64,000 bases of DNA. Source: Entrophospora sp. SA101 (taxonomy: Eukaryota; Glomeromycota; Glomeromycetes; Entrophosporales; Entrophosporaceae). A model generated the notes under the pieces. That model saw nothing but the letters and a program-made list of their open reading frames with translations. It did not search any database and was not told the origin of the DNA. Of this stretch, positions 1-13,500 are shown in pieces; position 1 is the stretch's first letter; every line of letters starts with the position of its first letter. A program made the translations under genes and the position numbers. The stretch covers positions 55,168-119,167 of the forward strand of contig CAUDNR010000001.1 of assembly GCA_958430865.1 (NCBI GenBank). The letters run 5' to 3'.

Positions 1-600
1 GAACGAGATAACCTTCCACAGATTAATACGTGATGGCTTTAAGTACATCAAAGATTGACTATCAGAATATTTGGAAATCTCAAGCTAGATAGTGCGCGCC
101 ATCTAAAGACATCAAATGCTGCGTCATACTCAAATCTTCCAATCCCAAAATGCAATGATATTCTTTAGTGTCATGAGATTATAAAATCACAAACGAATAA
201 AACGAATAAAACGAATCATTCGAATAATAGAATAATAGAACAAACAAACAAAACGAATAGTTCGAGTAAAATGAATAATTCGAACAAACGAACAGAAAGA
301 ATGATCCAAATAATTCATATAATCAATTTTCTGAGTCTTCACTTGATGAATATTCTAAATTTTTATTCAATTCGTTATCTAGCTTTTCCCAATGTGCAGT
401 TTGCTTATTTCGTCTTGTAATTTTTTTAATTGGAAGAATGTAAATTTGTTAGTAATGTATTGTTTGTTGATTGCATACAAAAAAGTATGGCGATGGTTCT
501 CTGAACTGAATTTTATAATTTGTTCTGGTCATGTGTTTAGAAGATCTTTTACTAAATAGGAAAGAACGTCTCATGCCAAATTTCATTTTTGATGTATAGT
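1..600. other. Intergenic, AT-rich, no gene seen
   Basis: No exon-like open frame is visible. From about 185 to 300 there is an irregular GAATAA/CGAAT-rich stretch (repeats of aaacgaat), probably simple-sequence drift. Nothing else is supported. Confidence 0.5.
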
Positions 601-602
601 GT

Positions 603-773
603 AAAATCGTGCAACTTCAAACTACTAAGGCTTTTTTTTTATTAATAAAATTGAAAAAACACTCTATTTCATTGTTGCTTAGGTTCTAAAGGTCGCGAAA
701 ATAGAGTTTTTTCAATTTTATTAATTAAAAAAAAAAAGCCTTAGTGGTTTGAAGTTGCACGATTTTTTTTTTG
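603..773. repeat. Hairpin (foldback) element, about 170 bp
   Basis: A left arm at about 603-672 and a right arm at about 701-773 are near-perfect inverted repeats beginning AATCGTGCAACTTCAAAC and continuing through a T-rich/A-rich block and ATAAAATTGAAAAAA, with a loop of roughly 30 bp. It has no coding capacity. It looks like a miniature inverted-repeat transposable element. A target duplication could not be read clearly because both flanks are homopolymeric. Confidence 0.7.
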
Positions 774-1469
774 ATGCCTTTAGATGACCTGCACCATATC
801 ATTTTTATTATTGCTGATGTTGTTATCATCATCATTATCATCATCATCGTTATTATTTCTAGTTCTATGATTACTAATGGTGTTATTATTACTTCATAAT
901 TATCATATCTACCACCACTATCATTTCATTACAACTATTATTGCTATTGTTATTGTTGTTATCATCTTTACTTTTAACTTAATTCAAAAAAATAATTATA
1001 ATTATATATTATCATAAATAAACTAAATACCTCTTGTTGTTGTTAATGGGTTTTTTTCTCCTTCCAAAAGAGCTAAAAGCTCATCGATTTCATTAGAAGA
1101 CATTCCAAAGAAAATTTTATTTTAAAAAGGGTCAGATAACACCATTAAAATTTAAATGATTAACTGCCAAATCAAATTTTAAAGAATATAAAAATAACTC
1201 GGAATAGCAATTATCACACTAAAAGGAATACACACATACATAAGAATATATCAGAAAATCTTCTACAAATTATTTTCTGATAATTCAGTATTTATTTAGC
1301 AAGAAAAGTTGTCTTTTATAGTAAAACCATTTAAATAGTATTAAATAAAAAAGATATTATTTATGGTTTATTATTAATAATTTTTTTAAATTGAAACATG
1401 ACTTTAATCATACAAACTATGAAATCAATATTTAATGAAAATAAATCGTAAATCTTAATTTCATCAAGA

Positions 1470-1622
1470 TAATAACGTACTTCATGTAAGGAATTAAAAC
1501 CCACATTTTATAGAGTTTCTTTTACCAGAATAATACATACATCATGCATGTAAAGAATTAAAACTTACGTTTTATAGAGTTTTCTTTCACCAGAATAATA
1601 ACATACATCATGAAGGAATTCG
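1470..1622. repeat. Short tandem repeat, about 64-bp unit
   Basis: Two full units and a partial third share the pattern ATAATA(A)C(A/G)TAC(A)TCATG, GGAATTAAAAC, TTTTATAGAGTTT and CACCAGA. The sequence from 775 to 2180 is otherwise AT-rich and without a convincing gene; it carries ATT/ATC microsatellite-like runs near 800-960. Confidence 0.6.
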
Positions 1623-2180
1623 ATACATTTACGAATGTATTTAAAACTTGATAAATTTCAAAACATACATTGAGTACGTTTGTTCTGTATTTAAAAATTA
1701 TTCCTTACATATTTATTTTCTATAGGGCCAGAGATTGTATTTCCATTAAAGTCTAATAAACATCTAAAATCTTGTACTGTGGTATGTATTTCAGAACAAA
1801 ACAGTTCACAAGCCCAAAAATGACATTATAATTTATTCCGGGATTTATTAGTTGTTGTATGAAAATTTTTGGCTTATTTTTTGACGGTAAATTGGCTCAC
1901 GCATGTGAGAAAGATTGCTGAATCAAATTTCATATAATTTGTTATATTCGACATATTATGTAATTTACAATTATATATCCTCATTGCACGTAACAAATTT
2001 TCTGATGAAAATTGCAGAAGTAAGCAGAAATGAAGACAATTATTAGGAACAAACGTACAGGCAAAACTTTATAAAACAAGCAGGACATCAACCTCGGGAA
2101 TACAAACTTCAAAGAAATAAAAAACAAAAAGAAATGACAAATCAGAAGGCAAACGGAAATGCAAATGTGATTTAACATTT

Positions 2181-2995
2181 TTATTTTATCATTGATTCAA
2201 ATCCTTTCTTTGCACCAGCCACGTTGATGACAATATCCAAGGTGATATAAACATTCACATTTCCGCCATTTTTAAAAGTTAAATCTGTTTGATAAATTTT
2301 TTTGCTGGCCAAGCTTGGCGTAGCATAGCTCTGAGGAGACCCGGCATAATTTGTGATTTCCAGCAAATTCGTTATGGCCATGCAAGAGCTGATGATTATC
2401 CATTATCGAGATTTGTGGCTTTTTCTTAAGGGTAATTTAAGTTGGAATTTCGGGTTCATGTGATAATTGTTGTAGATAATTTTATCGCTTTGCAAGACCA
2501 ATCTGGCACAAATGTAGTTGAATCATATCGAAAGAGTACGTGAATACTATCATCTGGCATATTATTGTAAACACAACAATTCATAGAAATTTGATTGTTT
2601 CTGCAAAAGGACATACACCCATGCTTGAAATCTTGGCTAATTTTGGTCTCTCCATCAAAACAGATTCCAATACTTTCTTGCCATCAACAAGTATAATTTT
2701 TTCTCCTACAGCATTATATTCAATGGGTTGGAGTAAAATCATTTTAGGGGAACCTATTTTGATCATCAAGTTTGAACCAGGAACATTCCATCAAGAAAGG
2801 TTCCATCGGTACGAGAAGAAAACATTCCTTTGGATACACCTTGATATTCATCTTTAAAGTCCTTCTAACTAGAATGTTTGAAGTCGAATTTGCTAGTAAT
2901 AATATCTTTCATAATCAGAACAAATGTGGGGTTGAACCGTTCTTAGAATTTGAGATGTGATCTTGATAGTTGTGACATCAGAATCCCAAACCTGT
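2181..2995 (-). pseudogene. Decayed gene of unknown family
   Basis: Several protein-like segments lie in order on the minus strand but in different frames. About 2990-2900 reads WDSDVTTIKITSQILRTVQP after a good acceptor. About 2850-2770 reads GVSKGMFSSRTDGTFLDGMF. 2769-2581 includes VGEKIILVDGKKVLES. About 2560-2450 includes DDSIHVLFRYDSTTFVPDW. 2381-2181 ends in VINVAGAKKGFESMIK before a stop. The frame changes between segments without plausible introns, so I read this as a multiply frameshifted relic. I do not recognise the family. Individual segments could be chance ORFs. Confidence 0.35.
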
Positions 2996-3408
2996 AAAAT
3001 AGTGAAGCCATTGTTTTCTATTGTACATTTAATAGATGATAAGGAATCATAAAAATTTTCCAAGGAACAGTAAATTAATGAAATTGAACTGCTGTTTATA
3101 AATAATTACTTGTTAGCCTTTAAAATGGTTGGATCCCCCTGAACCTCGGTTTCATTTGCCGTATCACAAAGGTTAAAGCTAAAGATAATGCAGTGATACT
3201 ATCCTGTATTACAAAATTGATAAAATTCCTAGTTTACTATACCATAAACGATAATTGACATTGTTACTTAATTAACGAAAGAATACAACTCAATTAAGTT
3301 AATGCAACATACTTTGTAACAATTTGGAAAGAATCGTCCGATAATACTATCACTCTTTGGAATTTTCAAAAGAAAAGTAAAAACGTCACAAAAATTGATC
3401 GTTACAAA

Positions 3409-4360
3409 TAAGGGCGCAAACACATGAACACTTGAGGGTTACGACAGCATATGGCATATGACATATGGCAAGTGCCGTATGCCACCATGCCATACTATCA
3501 CCAAGTAAGGTTACAGCTAAATCTCGTCACAGTGGATGAAAAGGACACATTAGAAATTTTATTTAAAATCTGTTGTGACGAGATTACTAATCTTTCCACA
3601 ACGGATTTTAATGTTTTTATATGCGAAACAAATTTTATGAATCAACGTAAAAATGGCGACCCGTGATATTTCCTTTTTTAGTAATTTTATAGTTTGTCAC
3701 GCACAATTTATTGTATTAATCGTCACAATTTCATAGAAAATTGCTATTTGTCACGGGTGCTATCTTTCCAGACTTTACAGTATAGTGTTTGACTGTACCT
3801 AGATTACTTTTTGATTACCTGATTCGGGTTAACACCACTTAAGATAAACAGTTACGGCATACGGAAAGTCTTTCCAAGAGTCACGACATAGTTACAACAT
3901 AGTGATAGCTGTGTCATAACTATGAGTTATAGTTCGACAATATGTCTGCACCTTTAATTGTTGTATTTCTGAGCATAACTTTCAAATTTAAAATTTTTTT
4001 AGATCGATAGATTCCCTTTTAAAGCCGAATTGAATGGTGGTGGGTTTTTTAAAATCCGATGTGTGAATCACATAATATTTCAAAAATTTTAACTTTTGAG
4101 TATAGATGATCCGCACTATATCTTTCCAGACTAGACTTTACGGTAATTAAATTTTTGTTTCGCATATTAATATAAAAACATATTAAAATCCATTGTGGAA
4201 AGATTAGTAATCTCGCCACAACAGATTTTAAATAAATTTTCTTGTGTGTCCCGTTCATCCACTGTGACAATATTTGGCTGTAACCTTACTTGTGATAATA
4301 TGCCGTATGCCGTATTAGTTGTCGTAGCCCTTAGGTGTTCATAAGTTGGTTGCACCCTTA
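3409..4360. mobile_element. hAT-type foldback element (non-autonomous), 952 bp
   Basis: The ends are inverted: TAAGGGCGCAA at 3409 and TTGCACCCTTA at 4360. The terminal ~220 bp on each side are imperfect inverted copies, containing the inverted blocks at about 3440-3630 and 4160-4340 with TGTGACGAGATTACTAATC-like sequence. Flanking octamers GTTACAAA (3401-3408) and GTTATAAC (4361-4368) match at 6 of 8 positions, consistent with an aged 8-bp target-site duplication as made by hAT transposases. It has no coding capacity; the short ORFs inside are mirror images of each other. Confidence 0.7.
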
Positions 4361-4464
4361 GTTATAACCGCTAGTAAGATGTCAATATAGTTTTGTCATA
4401 GTTTAACCTAGGAGGTTGGAAATTGACTATTTTAGCTAACTAGCTACTAATATAATCAACTAAA

Positions 4465-5481
4465 CAAGGCTCCGAATGAATTGAATTGAATTGAATTGAA
4501 TTGAATTGAATTTTAGAGTGATTCGATTTGATTTGATTCGTTCTGTAGTTAATTCGAATTCAAAAAAACTGAATTGGATTTGATTCAATTCGATTCGTGA
4601 CTCGATTCGAATCAATTTGAATCAAATCGGATTCCTAAATATATTTTTTTTGATGTCATATTAAACACAGTGAATCTCAATGTAGTGTGCCTCGATTTAA
4701 TGGATATTAATTGATTGAGGTTTAATAATAAAAATAATAATAATAACAATAAAATTCTTCTCAAAATAACTGATTTCTTGATATAGATCACAGCAGATAG
4801 ACGGGACACATAAGAAATATTTTTATTTGTGAAGTAAAAAACTTTTAAAAATCCGTTATGACAAGGATTTAATTATAGTCCGTTGTGACAAAGTTTGACT
4901 GTGTTAATATAATAATAACGGAATTTTGGAAAAAATTTCTAATCACCCAAAATCAAGATTGTGTATATTGTTAAATTTAAAATTTTTTAGATATTATTTA
5001 GTGGTGGAAACTATTTTGAAAAAAAGATAGTTTCGCCTAATGCATATAAAAATCAATCTATTTTATTTTGAAAAATTTAAAAATAATTTCGCCCAATTTC
5101 AGCTATTAAAATTAGTTTTGTCAAAAGTTTAAGGCCAATTAATTTCGGCAATTTTGGTCCACTAAAGTAAGGTAGTTTCGGCCACCATAACCATTATTAT
5201 TATTATTGATAACAATAATGATAACGTAATGACGAATAAAAAAAGTAATCCAATTTACAATTAAACAAAGATTATAGGCAATTTTCTTTTTGAATCAAAT
5301 TATATATTCGAATCAGTTCAAATCAAATCAAATCAAATCAAATCAAATCAAATCAAATCAGAGTATAATTTGAATCAAAAATTAGGTGATTTGATTTGAT
5401 TTGATTTGATTTGATTTGATTCGAATTCGAATTTGATTCAAATTAATTGGTTTGAATTTCATTGATTCGTTCGGAGCCTTA
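4465..5481. mobile_element. hAT-type non-autonomous element, 1,017 bp
   Basis: The element is bounded by inverted ends (C/T)AAGGCTCCGAA and by identical 8-bp direct repeats CAACTAAA at 4457-4464 and 5482-5489. Just inside each end lie long arrays of GAATT/GATTT pentamers (ttgaa repeats from about 4480, aatca and gattt repeats from about 5310 to 5430) that are largely inverted with respect to each other. A pogo-like fragment (caaagtttgactgtgtta) sits inside near 4890-4910. There is no transposase. The 8-bp TSD supports hAT-family mobilisation. Confidence 0.85.
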
Positions 5482-8002
5482 CAACTAAATTTTTTTTATC
5501 AACTAATATTAGTATTCAAATATTAATTATTATTTAATCTAGAGTTTCTATTTGTAATACAAATTCTTATTCAAATTATTCACAATACAACTTAATTTGA
5601 ATTATTCATTTTATTCAAATAAACTTTCAACATTAAAGATGATTCTCAATTAATTGTGGCATATAAAAAATTGAATCGTGGTTGCAGTTGTAAGCATATG
5701 AAAATCGAATTGCGGCTAATTTCAGTTTCCATCTTTATTCAACACTATGTAGGAAGTTTTTTATCTTTCAGCATCAGGCTAAACAGATTTTGGCAGGCAA
5801 CCTTAAACATGATGCAAATTATTTACATGTGGTAGATCACTTTGACTCAATCAGGTGACTTTTTGACGCAATTAAATTGAATCATATGAAAACATATAAA
5901 TAATTGAGTCGGACGTAATTAAAAATTGAGATTTTAGGAAGCCAAATTAATTTTGACAACATGTATAATGCAAATAGTGTATTTAAAAGGCATGTCAGAA
6001 ATTATATAATTTGAAAATCATAAATAACAAGAGGAAATCATGTTATTAGTTCTTGATTCTTTAATTAATAACTTTAATTAGAAATTATTATAGTTATTGG
6101 AAATGTTTTTTAGAAAAGAGACCTTTCTCTAAAATATTTAATTAATTATCAGAGAAGCCAATCATCCTGATTCAATGGAACCGGATCCTAAATGATAGTA
6201 CTTTGATTTATTATAAATATAGTTAGATTTATCTCTTGTATTTTTCTTTAGTTTTAGTTTTAGTAGAATGTATAGAAAAGATGTTCTTGACTCCGAACAA
6301 ATTGCAGTCTAGTCCTTTGATTAGACTGAGTGGTCTTTGGACTGGACCATTCATTAATACAAAACCCTAGGTATCTGATTTGTGTTACACGCTCCTGAAA
6401 TTCATACAATTTTCTTTAGGCATCACAGGAAATAATCTAATTTCAATATTCCAATTTAATTTAATTTCATACACCGATAAATATTGTATATTTAATTAAT
6501 TAATACATATACAACAAGATCGCCAATCATTACGGTATTTAGAAATTCCAAATTTGGAAACCCATTTATTTGTTAAAAATTAAGGGGGTGTTGTTTTTTT
6601 TAAATTTTCTATATATTATTTAAATGTTTTGCTGTAATTATATATTAATTATATTAATATATTAATATAGTCAAAATTTTATGCAAAAATCTGTTACGAG
6701 AAAATTTTAATTATTATCTGTTGTTATTTTATTATCTGTGACCGTAGTACATTTGTAATGTAAGATTATCATTATAATTTTTTTATCATTCGTAAATTTT
6801 ACCCCAAAGATCTTGCTTAAAGGCAAGTAAATTTCCTTTCTGGTCAAAAATCTTTAAAACACGACTTGACTATGTAAATCAGTGATTGTTGGGTGTAACA
6901 TTATTATCTAATCAAACTTTGAATTTCGAACTTGTAAAAAAAATTGTTCGTATAACAAACAGCTTTTCAAAGTGAAGAAACTAAACGGGGAGTTAGCATT
7001 AGAATTTGTAATTGGGAATCGTCATATTCGAACTTAAATTTAAATATAATATTAATGCTCTAATACTAATATCAATCTATACATAAAGAAATTATTTACA
7101 CAATGAAATTTTATAACATTTTTATTATTAAAAATCATCACTGTTGTCATTTTCATTATCAACTTGACGGGAGATGGTAAAGATATTGTCATATTGGATT
7201 GTTCAGAAAATAAAAATAAAATTGTATTATCTGTAGATGAATATTATTTACCAATAAACATCGTTAAAAGAATATTTTATCAGTGATCGATAGTAAAATT
7301 TGTGGTTTTAAACAAAATGCATTGATGTATATACAACATATAACAAATTTTATTTGTTGTATTATATTTATTATCAACAGGAAAAACTGTAATAATTGCT
7401 GACTGATCATAGGTATATGCAGGCGCAAGTCTTGTGAGTATCCAATATTTAATAATTAGAATGATTTCTTTTTTTTTTCGAGTCCCGTCTCCAATCAGTT
7501 TGTTTAGATCGTTTATCAGTTCTTTTTATGTCATAAAAGTATTGCAATAAAAGATGATTAATCATTAATATTATCATACATTTTTCTATATATGTGTGTG
7601 TGTATGTAAATGCTATCAGATCATTACTAATACTAATTCTATTGTATTAGTAAGATCATATAGGTGACTTAATGGAGTGTATAGAAAGATGACAACATAA
7701 AAAAGCAACTTTTGATTAAAAAATGCTTCACATAATACTCATGACAATTGAAAACAAGGCTCTCGAGACAAGTAAGTCAATTTTTGGTCATCTTTAATCG
7801 TTACGGAACTTACTATTTACATTTTTCCTTTTAGGAAAAAAAAAAGTTATATATAAAGCTAAATATTATTAAGTTTCTAACTTGGCTGAAAAATTTACAA
7901 AAATGGGTTTTATTCTTTCTTGAAATTAATCTTATATTATTATTATTATTATTATAATACAAAGTGTATATAAAATCTCCCGCCCATCACAAATTTATTT
8001 AA
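5482..8002. other. Intergenic, AT-rich; one dispersed repeat copy
   Basis: No gene is visible. About 5815-5960 is an inverted copy of sequence at about 56,805-56,965 inside the 3.8-kb hAT element: both contain runs such as GACTCAATCAGGTGACT and AATTAATTTTGACA on opposite strands. TAT/ATT microsatellite sequence occurs near 7935-7957. Confidence 0.55.
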
Positions 8003-9768
8003 TTAAAAACTTCTTCTTGCCGAATCACAATTATCGCAGCAATATAAAATATCATTAATAATCTTATCAACCCAATATGTGTTAAACAAGAAATTTGCAT
8101 GATCTAATCCTGACATCATATTTACAGATACTTTTTTATCACTTAAATATTTGTAAACTTTATCGGAAGGAATAATATTGTCTAGTTCAGATAAATAAAT
8201 GAATGCATTTTTGCGAAAGATTTTTTGCTTTGAGATGAATAATGCAGTTTCGTGCCAATGAAAATGTCTCGAGAAATAATGTGATATGTACAATTCTCTT
8301 GATGCAAAAAGTGCAGTTAGATACTATTAAACAAAATTATTAAAAATTAAATTCAATTTTATATATATATATATATAAATATGCGCAAATTAATTTTAAA
8401 TACAAACCTCACTTGCAGAAACAGGTTTTCGATATACAAAATTGAATGCAATATCAGAATGATGCAATAGGAAGCAAATTGGATCAACCAATACTAAACC
8501 TTTAACTCTTTTTGGTGCTTCCTTAATCATCCAAGAACAAACACTTGTGCCCAAAGAATGACCCACAAATATTGCAGAAGAATAACCTTTAGAAATTATC
8601 ATTCTTTCAATCTCTTCTACAGTTTCATGCATTTTTGGAACATCTTCGACCATTTGGAATGACACATAAGGCAATTCAACTAGAAATAAAGGTCTATTTA
8701 ATTTCCGTAACTTTTTGATAAATGTGAAATAACAGAACAATCCTCCAACGCCATGTATGAAAACAATTGGAGCTTTCTTTTTTCTTTTTTTGTTACTTGG
8801 ATTGAAATACCAATAACTAATTTTAGACAGTGATGAAAGAGAGTTTTCTTCTTGAATGTCAAATTCTAGTGTGCTTGACCAATAACCATTCAAGATACTT
8901 TCTTTACAACTTTTATGTTCAAATCCGCACAATCCTAAAAAAACCCTTACTATATAATTTAATACATAAATTGACTAAAATAAATAAAGAGGAAAGAAAA
9001 AAATAAATAAGTTTTTAGAAATATGTGCGTATATATGTATATACACGAGTTTCAACACATACCATATAGTAAATAAAAGGTCTAGGAATTGCTTTAACAG
9101 GATCGAGAGTTAATTTGATGCATTTACAATTTGGATTATAACCTTCAGGGAATTTGATATTATTACTGATCTCAATTAAACTGATAATTTCTATGATTTC
9201 ATTTTCATGTTCTTTATTTTGTATCTGATCAAAGCCACATCCAAAAAAACTCCATGCTAACCTAAAAAATAAAATAAAATAATAACATAAAAAGAATAAA
9301 CATTAGAAAAAAGAGCATGGATAAGATAAAATATAAAATAAAATGTAAAGTAAATAAATACCATTCTGCAAAGTTTAACCTGTGAATTTGATCAAAGGTG
9401 GTTTTTCTATCACCAACTTTAAACCAACCTTCAATCCAAGTTTTGAAGTCTTCAATTTCTTGTAAACAATCGTGTAAAATTTTGGTGCGTTGATCTTTTC
9501 TCAAAGTTACAGGTTCCAATAGTTTTTGTAAACGACTTTTTGTTAGTAAAAAATAAAAATAAAACAAAAGCTCAAAACCTAACCAATAGTGTAAGAAGCT
9601 TGAAGAAGAAGATTCGATAAAATTATTAAAAGGAAAAATTCCAACCAACAATGACTTTTTGTTAGCTAAATAAAAGAGATAGTATATTAAAGAAATTATC
9701 GGTGCAGTGGTGCAAAGCCATGAAATAAGTTTCATTTGAAATCTTGTTAAGGAATTATTTCTAATCAT
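8003..9768 (-). CDS. Alpha/beta hydrolase, membrane-anchored, 4 exons
   Basis: Exons by GT-AG are 9768-9362, 9261-9063, 8974-8408 and 8323-8003. The N-terminus has hydrophobic segments (CTTAPIISLIYYLFYLA and a second around YWLGFELLFYFYFLL), and exon 3 opens with a further hydrophobic stretch (YVLNYIVRVFLGLCG). The hydrolase core follows: the FIHGVGG oxyanion-loop motif, the nucleophile elbow GHSLGT with Ser as presumed nucleophile, and a late GLDHANFLF that supplies the likely catalytic His. An acid within the ELDNIIPS loop is plausible. The substrate is unknown; lipid or ester hydrolysis at a membrane is inferred. Exon 3 only stays in frame when it begins at TCAATTTATG, which fixes that junction. 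It lies head-to-tail with the capping-enzyme gene, 764 bp from that gene's stop. Confidence 0.8.
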
Positions 9769-10532
9769 TGTTATTTCTATATTATTATCATAACGAATAA
9801 AAAAATAATAAAAATAATAAAAAAAAAATAAAAAATATATTGTAAAAAAAAAATATGATCGATTTATTTATTTATATGTAATTAATTAATGTTAAGAAAA
9901 AAAAAGATTAGACTCGTTTTATGATTTGTTTAACTTGAAAATGAAAAAAAATTTTTTTGCCGATAATTAAGATAAAATTAATGATTGTGAAATTATTTAA
10001 ATGTTGACATATGAAATTAGGTTTTTTTAGCATCATTACACCACGCGTTCGATTTTTCCTCGTGATTTATTACAAGTATTACAAGTGCTTTTAAAGGGTT
10101 TTGGCTTATTTGGAACGATAATAATTCTTTGACGTAATATTTAAAGGAAAGATAGATAATCCATGTACCATATCAATTTATGTCAACCAGATCAGACGTC
10201 ATAGTCAAAAGAATTTTAATCCTAAAAAAAACAGTGCTAGAATATATATGAAGCTAATGATAAATAGAATAATAATTTATTATAATATTTCATATAAGCA
10301 AAATTTTTTATTTTGTCAACATAAGAAAAAAAATTATTTTATACAAATAAATAAAAAAAAAAATTATCTACAGAAATATATCTTAATCATGTGATATTAT
10401 TATGTTATTTTAAATTACAATTTTTTATTGTATAATTATTATATAAAATTTTAATTTTTTGTAGATTTGAAGCTTACCTTTTTATCTTACATATTAACAG
10501 AAGAAAAAAACATCAGAAAAAAATCGAAAAAC
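9769..10532. other. Intergenic between hydrolase and capping enzyme
   Basis: A/T homopolymer-rich sequence that should contain the hydrolase promoter and the 3' UTR of the capping-enzyme gene. No other feature is seen. Confidence 0.5.
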
Positions 10533-13500
10533 TTATTTGTTCCCAAAATAATCAAATTTTCCTCTTTTTTGACTTGATCCATTATCGTCATTAGTCGATC
10601 CAGATCCTTCATTTAATATAAAATCAAGTGCGCCCTTTGATTTACGTTTTTGTGGTAAAGGTCGTTGACTTGACGTTATTTGTGGTAATGAAGCTTTGAC
10701 AGTTTGCGAGATTTCTTGTTGTGGTGGTGAACTTAAATTGTTAGAATGATGAATCGTTGATGAACTTTGATGAATTTGAACAGGAAAAGAGGACTCTTTG
10801 AATGTATCTGGCAATAAAAACCTTTGCACGGGTGTTGAAGATTGCGATGATAAACTGTAAACAAGTTTTGATGAATCTGTTTGCGGATAGGATTTTTGTC
10901 TTTGATTTGTTTGTATTGGTTGAGGTGATGATAGATTTATTTGTCTCTGGTTTTCTGATTGTTTTGGTGACATAATTTCTTGCCTAATGTTTATTGGTTG
11001 TGTAGATGGTAAAAATTCTGGCCGTTGTGACATAGAAGGATTTGCATGATTTTGATGGTTGTTATCCAGAGCACTTGAAAGGATTCGATGAGTATTTATA
11101 CCAGAGGATAAAGTATGCCGACGCAATGTTCTGGAGTTAGAAAATGTCGGCAATTGTGTTTGTTGTATATCTGTTGGACTGAAATCTTGTCTTAAATCTG
11201 ATTCCCATTGTTTATTTTCTGAAAACGATTTATCTTTATGACGCGCTTGCGGTGAATTTTGATGTATTTGAGTGTTATAACTTAAAATATTTAACTCGGG
11301 TGCTAGTGTGATGTTTTGTTGTAAAGATGATTGCACTTTGTCTCGAAATTGCTTTTGGGTGGCAGACTGTGACCCTTCTTCGCTTTGTGAAATTTTTCGT
11401 ATTGACTCGTGCCCATAAGTAGTCGAAACTTTATGTTGAGAATGATGATGTAAATCGTAAAGTGTTGATTGTGGCGAAAAATTTCCTTCTTGATACGACG
11501 ATTTTGAAATCGCGTCGATGTTTAAAGATCTCTTCCTACCAAATGTTTGATTTGACGTTTCAATACTAGGTTTGGGGGTCAAATTATTATCTTGTATATT
11601 TTTTTGAAATTTCGAATTTGTTTGTGGTGTTGTTGATTGTGTTCCTTGAAATTCTGAAAGGTCGCTATTATGTTCATGACCTAATATGTCCTTTTCTGAC
11701 AAAGGAAATAATTCTTCAAAACCATTACCTTTGGTTGTTATTGTCATCGTTGAAATTTCAGGTCTTGATAGTTTTGTACCATGAGTGCTTTGCGGAAGAG
11801 ATTGTGAATCATTACTCTCTTTGTTGGCAATTGATTGTGTGATATTTAAATTTTGTAATTTAGGTGATAAATTATAATTAGATTCTTGTGAAAAATTACT
11901 ATCTGAACCTAATATTTTTTGTTGTTGAATGTTTAAATTGTGTGGTTTTAAAGGGGTATTAAAGGTGGGATTACTCGATGTGACGGGGGAATTTGAAATT
12001 AATTTTAAATTTTCTTGTTGAGATGGTTGCTTTTGTTGATTTGTTGTTGATTTGGTATTTTTATTATCGACGTTAGTATTGCTTTCGTTAAATTCTTCCC
12101 AACTTTCATCATAGAATTCCTCCTTTTCCGATAATTCTAAATCATCATTATCATCATCATCATCATCATCACTATCTTGTTGAGGAGTAGAAGCTGCCTG
12201 TAAATCCCACGGGTCTTGACTTTCTTGGCTACTTTCGTCACTTATTTCAGAATTTGAGTTTGTCTCATTATTTTCTTTTGGTCTTCTTGATCTTCTTTTC
12301 TTCTCTTTGATTAATTCATCTATTGAGTCATAATCTTCATTGCTCGAACTTTGAACTGCTTTTCCATCAAATCCTTTTGGGAAATCAAAAGGTTCTTCTA
12401 AATTCTTAAAAGAATTTTTTGGTTCCGAATTTTCGATTTCTTCGGCGTCATGAATATCGTTATTAGTCATTTTTTTTTCAATTGATTTGGTATTGTTCAT
12501 GTTAGCTACAGGCGAAGTTTTAACAATAATTGATGGGTGTGAAGATGGTGGGTTTGTTAGTGATGGTGGCGATGATGATGACGACGGTGACGACGACGAC
12601 GATGAAGGGTAGGCTGACACCAACGAGTCACTGTGTGTTTTCCCGTCATCTTTTACAAAATCACCTATCTTTTCCTCTAATTCAACATTATTCTTATTCC
12701 TTATATTTCCTTCCTTATCTTCAGTACCATCTTTTTTTACCTTTTCAGTCACATTTGCTATTGACTCATTATCAAATGATATTTTGCTAATATTGTTATT
12801 AACAAACGAGGAGCCTTGTTTTGCTATTATTTTATTTTTAAGCTCGATTTTCATATCTTTTGTAGGCATTTCTGGAAAATTTGAATTATCTTTGGATGAA
12901 TTTTCTTTAGATGTTAAGCTAACAATAAAATTTTGCGAATTTTCATCCAAAGTAGTTGATTTTTCTGATGAATTAAAACTTTCATGATTTTTTTGATCAA
13001 GCTTTATTACGCATCTTTCTAAATAATTATGCTGCTGATCAGTAGGAAATTTTGATTCACGTGATTTAGAATCTTGTGCTTGTTGAACCAATTCTATTGG
13101 CTTCATTGGTGTTGGGATGCTTTGTGGGATGGTAGTTGAAGGGAAAGCGGACGAACTTGACTCAGAATTAGAACTGACAAGCATAATAATAAAGATTTGA
13201 ATTTTTTTTCTTAATAAAAAACACATCATAAAGATCAAAGTTTAATTATACCTAGAATTTCTAGACTCGAGTGATATCACAGGCGGGCAAGAATAGTTTA
13301 TTGTTTTTGAAGGTTGTCTAACCTTCCAATTATTCCTTATGACAGATGATCGCTCTTCTAACTAAAGATAAATATTCATGATTATAAGATATCTACATTT
13401 GTTAGCTGATAAATAATGATTATAATATAGATTACCATTTCTCTTGACACAGCATTCTCTATAGCTTGTAATGTTTCCTGCAGACTTTGCTCGGTATCGG

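Noticed and set aside
12530..12987. Plus-strand ORFs opposite the capping-enzyme tail
   Set aside because: They are mirror frames of Asp/Ser/Asn-rich coding sequence on the minus strand and show no features of their own.
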